From Bradyrhizobium sp. MOS002 (GTDB lineage Bacteria > Pseudomonadota > Alphaproteobacteria > Rhizobiales > Xanthobacteraceae), in the NCBI RefSeq assembly GCF_003020115.1, contig NZ_PYFX01000001.1, positions 186,001-250,000 of the forward strand: a stretch of 64,000 nt of DNA, in the 5' to 3' direction. The notes beneath the pieces are model-generated. The model saw nothing but the letters and a program-made list of their open reading frames with translations. It ran no database searches and was not told the DNA's origin. This document shows positions 54,652 through 63,711 of the stretch, piece by piece. Positions within the stretch are counted from its first letter, which is position 1. The number at the start of each line of letters is the position of its first letter. A program made the translations under genes and the position numbers.

Positions 54652-56019
54652 ATGACGCGGCAGATGGTACTGGTCGGCTTCCTTCAGGCCCAGAACTGCA
54701 CGAATTTGCCGAGTTCGTGGCGACATCCGGATTCGCGCGACGATTCGATGTCGGCGGACTATTATCAGGAGATCGCCAAAATCCTCGAAGCCGGCAAGTT
54801 CCACATGGCCTTCTTCGACGACCGGCTGGCGATGCCGGACCGCTACGGCAACGATCACGCCCACACCGTCGAATACGGCATCCGCTGCGTGAAGATGGAT
54901 CCCCTGATCGTGCTGACGACGATGGGCATGGTTACGGAGAAGCTCGGGTTGGGGGCTACCGGTTCGACGACTTATTTCGAACCTTTCGACATCGCCCGCC
55001 GCTTCGCAACGCTCGACCTGATGTCCGGCGGACGCGCCGGGTGGAACGTCGTCACCTCGCTCAACGACGGCGAAGCACACAACATGGGGCGCGACTCTCA
55101 TCCCGAACATGATTCCCGCTACGACAAGGCCGACGAATTCATGGAGGTCGTGCTCGGCCATTGGGACACCTGGGAGGACGGCGCGCTCATCATGGACAAG
55201 ACGAGCGGCCGCTTCGCCGATCCAGCCAAGGTGAAGCGGCTCGATCACAAGGGTCCATTCTACAAGTCCCGCGGTCCCTTCACGGTGCCGCGCTCCGACC
55301 AGGGCCATCCCGTGATCATCCAGGCTGGCGCGTCCGGCCGCGGGCAACGCTTTGCAGGACGCTGGGGCGAAGTGATCTTTACCGCTGCACGCAACCTCGC
55401 CGCCGCCAAGGAAGGCTATGCGTCCGTGCGTAACGAGGCCGCGAAAGCCGGTCGCGATCCGGAGGCGATGTTCCTCTGCAACCTGACGACACCCGTCTGC
55501 GCCGCGAGCAAAGCCGAGGCCGAAGACAGAATGGCGCTGATCAACAAGCTGCCGCTGCAGATCGACGCGCTGTCGCTGCTGGCAGAAGCGCTCAACTACG
55601 ACTTCGCCTCCAAGGATCTCGACGAGCCGCTGACGACGGAAGAGTTGAAGAGCATGCAGGGCATTCTGGGCATCCGGGACGGCGTGCTCAAGAACTCCGG
55701 AAAGAGCAATCCGAGCGCGCGCGACTTCGTCACCTTCTCCGGCCGCGGTCAGGTCCAGGATGCGATGGTTGGCGGTCCCAAGGAGATCGCGGACAAGCTC
55801 GAAGAGATGTTCGTCGAGCGCGGCTGCGACGGCTTCGTCATCGCAGCGACCTATGTGCCCGGCTCCTATGCCGATTTCGTGCAACATATCGTCCCGGAAT
55901 TACAGCGGCGCGGATTGTTCCAGAAGGAGTATCGCGGCAAGACGCTGCGGGAAAATCTCGGGCTCAAGCGGCCGGCTGCCGGCGACTGGAAAGTGCAGCC
56001 GCGCGATGCCGCGGAATAA
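54652..56019 (+). CDS. LLM class flavin-dependent monooxygenase (NtaA/SnaA/DszA)
   Basis: A 455-residue F420/FMN-type TIM-barrel oxidoreductase. FFDDRLAMPDRYG, ATGSTTYFEPFDIARRFATLDLMSGGRAGWNVVTS and HPVIIQAGASGRGQRFAGRWGEVIF are the NtaA/SnaA blocks. These two-component enzymes oxidise nitrilotriacetate, pristinamycin or organosulfur compounds and need a flavin reductase, which is not seen here. Middle gene of the operon. Confidence 0.92.
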   Translation: MTRQMVLVGFLQAQNCTNLPSSWRHPDSRDDSMSADYYQEIAKILEAGKFHMAFFDDRLAMPDRYGNDHAHTVEYGIRCVKMDPLIVLTTMGMVTEKLGLGATGSTTYFEPFDIARRFATLDLMSGGRAGWNVVTSLNDGEAHNMGRDSHPEHDSRYDKADEFMEVVLGHWDTWEDGALIMDKTSGRFADPAKVKRLDHKGPFYKSRGPFTVPRSDQGHPVIIQAGASGRGQRFAGRWGEVIFTAARNLAAAKEGYASVRNEAAKAGRDPEAMFLCNLTTPVCAASKAEAEDRMALINKLPLQIDALSLLAEALNYDFASKDLDEPLTTEELKSMQGILGIRDGVLKNSGKSNPSARDFVTFSGRGQVQDAMVGGPKEIADKLEEMFVERGCDGFVIAATYVPGSYADFVQHIVPELQRRGLFQKEYRGKTLRENLGLKRPAAGDWKVQPRDAAE

Positions 56020-56034
56020 CAACGGAGACACGGC

Positions 56035-56820
56035 ATGCGCTGGCTGAAATTCACCGCCGCGGACAAAACGTCCTGGGGAATCGTCGAGGGCGATCAGGTC
56101 ATCGCGGTCGACGGCGATCCCTTCGGCGAATGGCAACGCACCTCGCGCACGCATCCGCTCTCACAGGTCAAGATCGAGCTGCCGCTGATTCCGCGCACCT
56201 TCTACTGCGTCGGCCTGAACTACCTGAAGCATCTGAAGGAGGCCGCCGACAAGCGCGGCGAGGTGCCGGCGGTGCCGGACAGACCCGAGATCGGTTATCG
56301 CGCCCAGAATGCGCTGATCGCCCATGGCGAGGAGGTCGTCATCCCGTCCTTTGCGACGGACAAGATCCATTACGAAGGCGAGCTCGTCGTGGTCATCGGC
56401 AAGAAGGTGAAGCATCTCACCAAACAGAACGCGATGGATTGCGTCTTCGGCTACACCATCGGAAACGACGTCAGCGAGCGGAGCTGGCAGAAGGCCGACC
56501 GCAGCCTCTGGCGCTCGAAGAATGCCGACACGTTCAAGCCGATGGGCCCGTGGATCGAGACCGAAGCCGACCTCGACAAGATGGAAACGATCGTCCGGGT
56601 CAACGGCAAGGAGACCAACCGCTTCCACACCAACGACATGATCTTTGGCGTTGTGCCGTTCCTGGTCGAGCTGAGCAAATACTTTACGTTATGGCCGGGC
56701 GACGTGATCTGGATGGGAACGGATGGTGCCTCGCCTGACATCACGCACGGCGACGTCGTGGAGATCGACATCACCGGCATCGGCACGCTGATGAACAGGT
56801 TCGTCCGGGAAGAGCGGTAG
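56035..56820 (+). CDS. Fumarylacetoacetate hydrolase family protein
   Basis: A 261-residue metal-dependent hydrolase or isomerase. YCVGLNYLKHLKEA, HYEGELVVVIGKK, FGYTIGNDVSER and PGDVIWMGT are the FAH family blocks with the acidic metal ligands. Such enzymes cleave C-C bonds of acylpyruvates or decarboxylate ring-fission products. Last gene of the Ldh-LLM-FAH operon, suggesting a short oxidative degradation route for an unknown compound. Confidence 0.92.
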   Translation: MRWLKFTAADKTSWGIVEGDQVIAVDGDPFGEWQRTSRTHPLSQVKIELPLIPRTFYCVGLNYLKHLKEAADKRGEVPAVPDRPEIGYRAQNALIAHGEEVVIPSFATDKIHYEGELVVVIGKKVKHLTKQNAMDCVFGYTIGNDVSERSWQKADRSLWRSKNADTFKPMGPWIETEADLDKMETIVRVNGKETNRFHTNDMIFGVVPFLVELSKYFTLWPGDVIWMGTDGASPDITHGDVVEIDITGIGTLMNRFVREER

Positions 56821-56839
56821 CCCACGTTGCACCAACAGT

Positions 56840-56962
56840 GTCGTCCCGGCGAAAGCCGGGACCCATGCGCCGCAGCAGATGTTTTGATTAGGACTCGTCG
56901 TTACGGCTTCACAAAGACAATTGGCATTCGTGGTTATGGGTCCCGGCCTTCGCCGGGACGAC
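56840..56962. repeat. Palindromic intergenic repeat (GTCGTCCCGGC family)
   Basis: GTCGTCCCGGCGAAAGCCGGGACCCAT at the left pairs with ATGGGTCCCGGCCTTCGCCGGGACGAC at the right, each arm being itself a small palindrome. It sits between the convergent FAH and Lrp genes and could terminate both. Confidence 0.75.
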
Positions 56963-56975
56963 GAAGCGCTGCTTC

Positions 56976-57431
56976 TCAAAACGGCAGGGCCACGCCCGTC
57001 TTGATCTCTTTCAGCACGACATTGCTTCTCACATAGCGAATGCCGGGAATGCGGAACATGAAGTCGTCGAGGAATCTGTTGTAGGCTGCCATGTCCTCCA
57101 CGACGACGCGCAAATGGTAATCGGCATCGCCGGTGGTCGCAAAGCACTCCAGCACCTCACGCCGCGTGGTCACCCGCGCGACGAACTCGTCGACGAATTT
57201 TGCGTCGTGCCGCTCCAGCGAGACGTGGAGGATCGCGGACATCGCAAAGCCAGCCTGCTCGCGCGCGACCAGGGCCGCATAGCCCTGGATCGCACCGCTC
57301 TCCTCCAGCGCGCGCACCCGGCGCCAGCATGCCGAGGTCGACATGCCGACCGCGTCGGCGAGCTGCTGGTTGGTGGCGCGGCCGTCCTTCTGAAGGAAAG
57401 CGAGAATCCGCGCGTCCTGGTCTTCGATCAT
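56976..57431 (-). CDS. Lrp/AsnC family transcriptional regulator
   Basis: 151 residues from ATG 57431. The HTH reads DARILAFLQKDGRATNQQLADAVGMSTSACWRRVRALEESGAI and the RAM effector domain has ECFATTGDADYHLRVVVEDMAAYNRFLDDFMFRIPGIRYVRSNVVLKEIK. Lrp proteins sense amino acids. It is divergent from the indolepyruvate oxidoreductase gene, the classic arrangement for its target. Confidence 0.93.
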   Translation of the reverse strand: MIEDQDARILAFLQKDGRATNQQLADAVGMSTSACWRRVRALEESGAIQGYAALVAREQAGFAMSAILHVSLERHDAKFVDEFVARVTTRREVLECFATTGDADYHLRVVVEDMAAYNRFLDDFMFRIPGIRYVRSNVVLKEIKTGVALPF

Positions 57432-57524
57432 GGATGCCGCCAAAATGGATTATTCCACCTCTCTGTAGATCACATCGGATAACTCTACCATAACAAGCCT
57501 GTTACTCGGAAAAATAGGTAAGAC

Positions 57525-57537
57525 CTACCAGTGGCCC
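57525..57537. promoter_or_regulatory. Candidate Lrp-type operator
   Basis: TAGGT-AAG-ACCTA, a perfect 5-bp inverted repeat with a 3-base centre, lies 47 bases before the start of the oxidoreductase gene and in the gap shared with the Lrp gene. Confidence 0.45.
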
Positions 57538-57583
57538 AGGCCTACCCTTCTCCTATCCGGTAAGGATGCCGCGGGAGGTCCGC

Positions 57584-60500
57584 ATGGACGCCATTTCGTC
57601 ACTCGACGCCTATGAGCTTTCCGACCGCTACGATCGCGAACGGGGCCGCGTCTTCCTCACGGGCACGCAGGCCATCGTCCGCATCGCGCTCGACCAGGTG
57701 CGGCGCGACCGTGCCGCGGGGCTGAACACGGCGGGCTTCATCTCGGGCTATCGCGGCTCGCCGCTCGGCGGCGTCGATCTCGAACTGTGGCGCATCCAGG
57801 AACGGCTGAAGCAGGACCGCATCGAATTCCTCCCCGCGGTGAACGAAGACCTTGCCGCGACTGCCGTGTTCGGCTCGCAGCAGGTCGAGACGCAGGCCGA
57901 CCGCGAGGTCGATGGCGTGTTCGGACTCTGGTACGGCAAGGGGCCCGGCGTCGATCGCTCCGGCGATGCGTTGAAACACGGCAACGCCTACGGCTCCTCG
58001 CCGCATGGTGGTGTGCTGGTGGTCGCCGGCGACGACCATGGCTGCGTCTCGTCCTCGATGCCGCACCAGTCCGACGTCGCTTTCATGAGCTGGTTCATGC
58101 CGACGCTCCACCCCTCAAGCGTCGGCGAGTACCTCGAATTCGGTGAGTATGGCTACGCTCTGAGCCGCTTCACCGGCATGTGGGTCGGCTTCAAGGCGAT
58201 CTCGGAGATAGTTGAATCCGGCGCCTCCGTCGCGCTGCGCCCGCCGCGCGCCTTCCACACGCCGGACTTCACGCCGCCGCTAGGCGGCCTGCACTATCGC
58301 TGGCCGGATCTGCCGGGGCCGCAGATCGAGGAGCGGCTGGAGGCGAAGAAGCATGCGGTCTACGCCTTCGCAAAGGCCAATCCGATCGATCGTCACATCT
58401 ACGACATCCCCGACGCCACCTACGGCATCGTCACCACGGGCAAGGCGCATCTCGATCTGATGGAAGCGTTGCGGCTGATGGATCTCGACGAAGCGGCCTG
58501 CCGCAGCATCGGCATCGACATCTACAAGGTCGGCATGGTCTGGCCGCTGGCGCTCCATGACGCGATGGATTTCGTGAAGGGCAAGCGCGAGATCCTGGTG
58601 GTCGAGGAGAAGCGCGGCATCATCGAGAGCCAGTTCAAGGAATATTTTTACGACTATCCCGGTAGCAAGCCCGAGCGCATGGTCGGCAAGCATGACGAAA
58701 CCGGCGCGCGACTGATTTCCTGGATCGGCGAATTGTCGCCACGCGCGCTGGCGTCCGTGCTGGCGCGACGGCTCGATCCGATGTTTCCGGGCCTCAATCT
58801 CGCCGCGCGTGCAGCCTCGCTGCTGCCGGACGCCGAGCGGACCGTCAACGTCTCTGGTGCGACGCGCACGCCCTATTTCTGCTCCGGATGCCCGCACAAC
58901 ACATCGACCAAAGTGCCGGAGGGGTCGAAGGCGCTCGCCGGCATCGGCTGTCATTTCATGGCGAGCTGGATGGACCGCGAGACATCGTCCCTGATCCAGA
59001 TGGGCGGCGAAGGCGTCAACTGGGCCGCCTCGTCTCGCTTCACCGGCAACAAGCACGTTTTCCAGAATCTCGGCGAAGGGACCTATTATCATTCGGGCTC
59101 GATGGCGATCCGGCAGGCGATCGCGGCCAAAGCCAACATCACTTACAAGATCCTGTTCAACGATGCCGTCGCGATGACCGGCGGCCAACCCGTTGACGGC
59201 CCGATCAGCGTCCACGCCATCGCGCACAGCGTCCGCGCCGAGGGCGTTGCGCGCATCGCGCTGGTGTCGGACGATCCGGCGCAATTTGCGCCCGGCGACC
59301 TGCCCGTCGGCGTGTCCATCCATCCGCGCGAAGAGATGGACAGCGTGCAGCGCGAGCTGCGCGAAATTTCCGGCGTCTCGGTGCTGATCTATCAGCAGAT
59401 CTGCGCGACGGAGAAGCGTCGTCGGCGCAAGCGCGAACAGATGGCCGACCCAAAACGCTTTGCCTACATCAACGATCTCGTCTGCGAAGGCTGCGGCGAT
59501 TGCTCGGTCGAATCCAACTGCCTCAGCGTCGAGCCGAAGGAAACGCCGTTCGGCCGCAAGCGTCAGATCAACCTCTCGTCTTGCAACAAGGACTTTTCCT
59601 GCCTCAACGGCTTCTGCCCGAGCTTCGTCACCGTTGAAGGCGCGACGCGCCGGAAGAAGGGCGCAAGCCGGATCGACGCGGCCGGCCACGCCGCCACGCT
59701 TCCCCTGCCCGCACCCGCAACGCTCGACCGTCCCTATGATCTGCTCATCACCGGCGTCGGCGGCACCGGCGTGATCACGGTCGGCGCGCTGATCGGCATG
59801 GCGGCACATCTCGAACGACACGGTGTCTCGGTGCTGGATTTTACCGGCTTTGCGCAGAAATTCGGGCCGGTGCTGAGCTATATCCGGCTTGCGGCAACTC
59901 CCGAGTCGCTCCATCAGGTGCGTATCGACCAGGGTGCGACCGACGCGCTGATCGGCTGCGACCTCGTCGTCAGTTCCTCGCCAAAGGCGTCCGGCACCTA
60001 TCGAAAAGGCACGCGCGCCGCCGTCAACACCGCGGAGATGCCGACCGGTGACGTCGTCCGTTTCCGCGACGCCGATCTCGCCTCGCCCGCCCGCCTGCGC
60101 GCGATCGGCCGGGTGATCGGCGACGGCAATCTCGACACCATCAACGCCAACGCGTTGGCCGAGCGCCTGCTCGGCGATGCCGTCTATGCCAACATCGTCA
60201 TGCTGGGTTTTGCCTGGCAGCGCGGGCTGCTGCCGGTTTCACTGCCGGCGCTGTTGCGCGCGATCGAGCTCAACGGTGTCGCGGTCGAAAGCAACAAGCA
60301 GGCTTTCGCCTGGGGCCGGATTGCAGCGGCCGATCCCGACTTCTTGCCGAAGATGGACGGAGCGCCGAAGGCCGAGACGCTCGACCAGCTGATCGACCGC
60401 CGCGCCGACTTCCTCACGGCCTATCAGAACGATGCCTATGCAGCGCGCTATCGAGAGCTCGTTACAAATGTTCGCCATGCGGAAGCCGACTCGAAGAGCG

Positions 60501-61033
60501 AGGCCTTGACTGAGGCAGTCGCGCGAGCCCTGTTCAAGCTGATGGCCTACAAGGACGAATACGAGGTGGCGCGGCTGCACATGCAGGGTGGGTTCCTCGA
60601 CGAATTGAAAGGCGAGTTCGAAGGCAACTTCAGCATCCAATATCACCTCGCCCCGCCGTTCCTGCCGTCAAGGCGCGACGCCCGCGGACGTCCGCGCAAG
60701 CGCGCCTTCGGGCAGTGGATCCAGATGCCGCTTGCCCTGCTGGCGCGATTGAAGGGATTGCGCGGGACGCCGTTCGACCCGTTCGGCTACACGGCGGAAC
60801 GGCGCGCCGAGCGGGAACTGATCACTTGGTACGATGGCATCATCAAACGGCTGCTCGGCGGGCTCGACGCGGCGCATCTGCCAAGTCTCGTCGCCATTGC
60901 AAAAGCGCCGATGGATATCCGCGGCTACGGGCCGGTCAAGGACGCCGCGATCGGGAAGGTGAAGGCCGAGGTCGAACGGCTGTTCGCCGAGCTCGACGCG
61001 CCATCACCTGCAAGGATGCGCGCCCACGGTTGA
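57584..61033 (+). CDS. Indolepyruvate ferredoxin oxidoreductase, fused α/β
   Basis: Converts aryl pyruvates to aryl-acetyl-CoA, passing electrons to ferredoxin. The 1149-residue fusion begins at ATG 57584 after GGGAGG; an ATG six codons earlier lacks a site. The N-terminal pyrimidine domain (FLTGTQAIVRIALDQ, GYRGSPLGGVD) is followed by the TPP-binding part (GEGVNW, FNDAVAMTGGQPVDG). Next is the cysteine-rich CEGCGDCSVESNC...CNKDFSCLNGFCP region, then the γ-type domain (ITGVGGTGVITVGALIG). Probably controlled by the divergent Lrp gene. Confidence 0.93.
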   Translation: MDAISSLDAYELSDRYDRERGRVFLTGTQAIVRIALDQVRRDRAAGLNTAGFISGYRGSPLGGVDLELWRIQERLKQDRIEFLPAVNEDLAATAVFGSQQVETQADREVDGVFGLWYGKGPGVDRSGDALKHGNAYGSSPHGGVLVVAGDDHGCVSSSMPHQSDVAFMSWFMPTLHPSSVGEYLEFGEYGYALSRFTGMWVGFKAISEIVESGASVALRPPRAFHTPDFTPPLGGLHYRWPDLPGPQIEERLEAKKHAVYAFAKANPIDRHIYDIPDATYGIVTTGKAHLDLMEALRLMDLDEAACRSIGIDIYKVGMVWPLALHDAMDFVKGKREILVVEEKRGIIESQFKEYFYDYPGSKPERMVGKHDETGARLISWIGELSPRALASVLARRLDPMFPGLNLAARAASLLPDAERTVNVSGATRTPYFCSGCPHNTSTKVPEGSKALAGIGCHFMASWMDRETSSLIQMGGEGVNWAASSRFTGNKHVFQNLGEGTYYHSGSMAIRQAIAAKANITYKILFNDAVAMTGGQPVDGPISVHAIAHSVRAEGVARIALVSDDPAQFAPGDLPVGVSIHPREEMDSVQRELREISGVSVLIYQQICATEKRRRRKREQMADPKRFAYINDLVCEGCGDCSVESNCLSVEPKETPFGRKRQINLSSCNKDFSCLNGFCPSFVTVEGATRRKKGASRIDAAGHAATLPLPAPATLDRPYDLLITGVGGTGVITVGALIGMAAHLERHGVSVLDFTGFAQKFGPVLSYIRLAATPESLHQVRIDQGATDALIGCDLVVSSSPKASGTYRKGTRAAVNTAEMPTGDVVRFRDADLASPARLRAIGRVIGDGNLDTINANALAERLLGDAVYANIVMLGFAWQRGLLPVSLPALLRAIELNGVAVESNKQAFAWGRIAAADPDFLPKMDGAPKAETLDQLIDRRADFLTAYQNDAYAARYRELVTNVRHAEADSKSEALTEAVARALFKLMAYKDEYEVARLHMQGGFLDELKGEFEGNFSIQYHLAPPFLPSRRDARGRPRKRAFGQWIQMPLALLARLKGLRGTPFDPFGYTAERRAERELITWYDGIIKRLLGGLDAAHLPSLVAIAKAPMDIRGYGPVKDAAIGKVKAEVERLFAELDAPSPARMRAHG

Positions 61034-61108
61034 CGGAGCGCCGACGAGGCTTCAGCCTCTGGAGCTGAGGGGCCCCCTGATGGCGCTCCTGCAATCGGGT
61101 GACGCATC

Positions 61109-62533
61109 ATGGATTTCGACCAGTTGACCCTGACCCAGGCCGCGGCCGACCTCCGCGCCGGAAAAATCACGAGCACCGCGCTCACGACGCAAGCTCTCGT
61201 CCGCGCCAACGCCAACGCCGATCTGAATGCCTTCGTCACCCTGGACGAGGCCGGCGCCCTGAAGGCTGCGGCAGCATTCGACGCGAACGACGACAAGGAC
61301 AAGCCGCTCGGCGGCGTTCCTATCGTGATTAAGGACAATATCGAGGTCGCGGGGCTCCCCTGCAGCGCAGGAACGCCAGCGCTGAAGCATTACGTTCCCG
61401 AGGCCGACGCGCCGGTGGTAGCAAGGCTGCGCGCGGCGGGCGCGGTCATCATCGGCAAAACCAGCATGCACGAGCTCGCCTTCGGCATCTCCGGCTACAA
61501 CACCGCGTTCAAGACCGGCGCGGAGTTCGGCGTGCGCAACGCCTATGACCGCGCCCTGATCGCCGGCGGATCCTCCTCCGGAACGGGCGCCGCGATCGGC
61601 GCACGGATCGTCGCGGGCGGGCTCGGCACCGACACTGGCGGATCGGTCAGGGTGCCGGCTGCGCTGAACGGATGCGCGTCGCTGCGCCCGACGGTCGGAC
61701 GCTATCCGCAAACCGGCATCGCGCCAATCTCGCACACCCGCGACACCGCGGGCCCGATGGCCGCGACCTTGGCGGATGTCGAACTGCTCGACCGCGTCAT
61801 TGCAGGGGGCGAAGCCGTTCAGCCGGCTGATCTGAAGCAGATGCGAATTGGTATCGTGCGGTCGATGCTGATCAATCTCGATACCGACACCGAGACCGCC
61901 TTCCAGGCGGCGGTCGCGAAACTGAAGGCGCAGGGCGTCACGGTGGTCGAGATCGAAATGCCGCAATTGGCCGAACTCAACGGCCAGGTCGGCTTTCCCG
62001 TCGCGCTGTACGAGGCCTATGACGACATGGTGGCCTATCTCGCTCACACCGGCACCGGCATCACCATCGAAGCACTGGCGCGGGAGATCGCGAGCCCCGA
62101 CGTCAAGGGCACCTATGACGGCCTCGTGATCCCGCGCAAGCTGCCTGGTCCCGACAATACGCTGGTCGATGCCGAGCCGATCTATGACGCTGCCATCACA
62201 AGCGCGCGTCCCGCCCTGCAGGCGCTCTACGGCAGGACCTTTGCGGACAACCGGCTCGACGCCATCGCCTTTCCGACCACGCCGCGTGTGGCGATTGCTT
62301 CCAATCCCGACTCCAGCAGCCTCGAAAATTTCGGCCTGTTCATCCAGAACACCGATCCCGGCAGCAATGCCGGAATTCCCGGAATCCAGATCCCGATTGC
62401 GCTCGGCGCGGTCAGCAAACTTCCGATCGGGCTTGAGCTGGATGGCCCCGCGGGCAGCGATCGCCGCCTGCTTGCGGTCGGGATGGCGCTTGAAAAAGTG
62501 TTCGGGCGGCTGCCGGCGCCACCCCGATCATGA
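61109..62533 (+). CDS. Amidase, indoleacetamide hydrolase-like
   Basis: 474-residue amidase-signature enzyme. The Ser-Ser-Lys triad is visible: K75 in PIVIKDN, S155 in GGSSSGTGAA and the nucleophile S179 in GTDTGGSVRVP. The block RPTVGRYPQTGIAPISHTRDTAGPMA is that of indoleacetamide hydrolases. It lies 75 bases after the indolepyruvate oxidoreductase gene, so both may act on indole compounds; the substrate is inferred. Its stop overlaps the LysR gene by 6 bases, convergent. Confidence 0.87.
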   Translation: MDFDQLTLTQAAADLRAGKITSTALTTQALVRANANADLNAFVTLDEAGALKAAAAFDANDDKDKPLGGVPIVIKDNIEVAGLPCSAGTPALKHYVPEADAPVVARLRAAGAVIIGKTSMHELAFGISGYNTAFKTGAEFGVRNAYDRALIAGGSSSGTGAAIGARIVAGGLGTDTGGSVRVPAALNGCASLRPTVGRYPQTGIAPISHTRDTAGPMAATLADVELLDRVIAGGEAVQPADLKQMRIGIVRSMLINLDTDTETAFQAAVAKLKAQGVTVVEIEMPQLAELNGQVGFPVALYEAYDDMVAYLAHTGTGITIEALAREIASPDVKGTYDGLVIPRKLPGPDNTLVDAEPIYDAAITSARPALQALYGRTFADNRLDAIAFPTTPRVAIASNPDSSSLENFGLFIQNTDPGSNAGIPGIQIPIALGAVSKLPIGLELDGPAGSDRRLLAVGMALEKVFGRLPAPPRS

Positions 62534-63439
62534 ATAGGGATTGATCAGCTTCTGCTGCTCGGCGCTGTGATGCACGAGCATGTCGATGAAGGTCCTGACC
62601 TTCGCCGACAGATGATGCCGGTGCGGATAGACCGCGTTCATCGACATCTCGACGGGACGATATTCGGGCAGAAGGCGAACGAGGTGACCGCCTTCGAGAT
62701 CGTCCTGGACGAGAAAGCCCGCCATCAGGCAGACGGCAGCGCCTTCCAGCGCCACCTTCCGCAGGGCCTCACCGCTGTTGGTGATGAAGCTGCCGGAGAT
62801 GCGCACCGATGCCGGCATACCCTTGCGGTCGAAGAAGCGCCAGTCGTCGCCGAACGGATAATTCAAGTGACGGGCGCAATTGTGCGCGGTGAGCTCATCG
62901 AGCTTCTGCACGCGACCGTGCCTATCGAGATAGTCGTGCGAGCAGCACAGCACGTGGCGCCAGGTGGCGAGGCTGCGGACGATCAGGCTCGAATCCGGCG
63001 GCGCGGTCATGCGCAAAGCGACGTCATAGCCTTCTTCGATGAGGTCGATGTCGGCCTCGCCCATGCGCAGATCGATCTTGAGCTCCGGATAGATTGACAG
63101 GAGCTTCGCGACCACGGGCGCAACGAACGGCACCATGTGCGTGGCAACGTGGATCCGTAGCGTGCCGCGGGGCACCGACTGCAATTCGCTCGCGATATCG
63201 TCGGCCTGTTCGATATCGGCGAGTATCTGGATGCAACGGTCGTAATAGGCCCTGCCGATCTCGGTGAGGTTGACCTTGCGCGTGGTGCGCTGAAGCAGCC
63301 TTACCCCGAGCCGGTCTTCCAGCGCCTGAACGTGATTGCTCACCATGGTGGTCGACATGTTGAGCTTGCGGGCTGCTGCAGAGAAGCCGCCGGTTTCCAC
63401 CACCCGGCTGAAGACTTCGAGGCTGGTCAATCGGTCCAT
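62528..63439 (-). CDS. LysR-type transcriptional regulator
   Basis: 303 residues: HTH region MDRLTSLEVFSRVVETGGFSAAARKLNMSTTMVSNHVQALEDRLGVRLLQRTTRKVNLTEIG, then an effector domain with MGEADIDLIEEGYDVALRMT. Divergent from the EmrA/HlyD-type gene; the gap of 272 bases carries repeated inverted half-sites. It probably controls the efflux gene and itself. Confidence 0.93.
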   Translation of the reverse strand: MDRLTSLEVFSRVVETGGFSAAARKLNMSTTMVSNHVQALEDRLGVRLLQRTTRKVNLTEIGRAYYDRCIQILADIEQADDIASELQSVPRGTLRIHVATHMVPFVAPVVAKLLSIYPELKIDLRMGEADIDLIEEGYDVALRMTAPPDSSLIVRSLATWRHVLCCSHDYLDRHGRVQKLDELTAHNCARHLNYPFGDDWRFFDRKGMPASVRISGSFITNSGEALRKVALEGAAVCLMAGFLVQDDLEGGHLVRLLPEYRPVEMSMNAVYPHRHHLSAKVRTFIDMLVHHSAEQQKLINPYS

Positions 63440-63446
63440 GCCGACT

Positions 63447-63640
63447 GATTATCCGCTCTTGATCGATAATCGCAAGGAATTCTCTCGGATTATCCATCAG
63501 ATCATCTCGTGTGCGGCACGGCGCGTTAGCCGCAATCCCTCGACAGACCCGGCAATCGCTCTGGGGCAGTCGCCCTTCCGGCTCGGTAGACCATACGCGC
63601 CAAGGCGAGATCCGGACTATCCACTCTCAGCGGATAATCC
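63447..63640. promoter_or_regulatory. Cluster of LysR-like half-sites
   Basis: GATTATCCGC at 63447-63456, GGATTATCC at 63487-63495 and GCGGATAATCC at 63630-63640. The third is the reverse complement of the first. ATCGATAAT and ATTATCGAT also occur in opposite orientation near 63462 and 63657. They lie between the LysR gene and the efflux gene. Confidence 0.55.
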
Positions 63641-63711
63641 TTCCGGAATTTTGCCAATTATCGATCGAACGAGGAAGACCGATAGTCTCAGCCAGCCGAC
63701 AGGAGACTGCC

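Noticed and set aside
54256..55887. 543-residue minus-strand open frame
   Set aside because: Antisense to the Ldh and LLM genes, which carry complete family motifs; the shadow has none.
58280..59914. 544-residue minus-strand open frame
   Set aside because: Antisense to the indolepyruvate oxidoreductase gene, with no recognisable domain.
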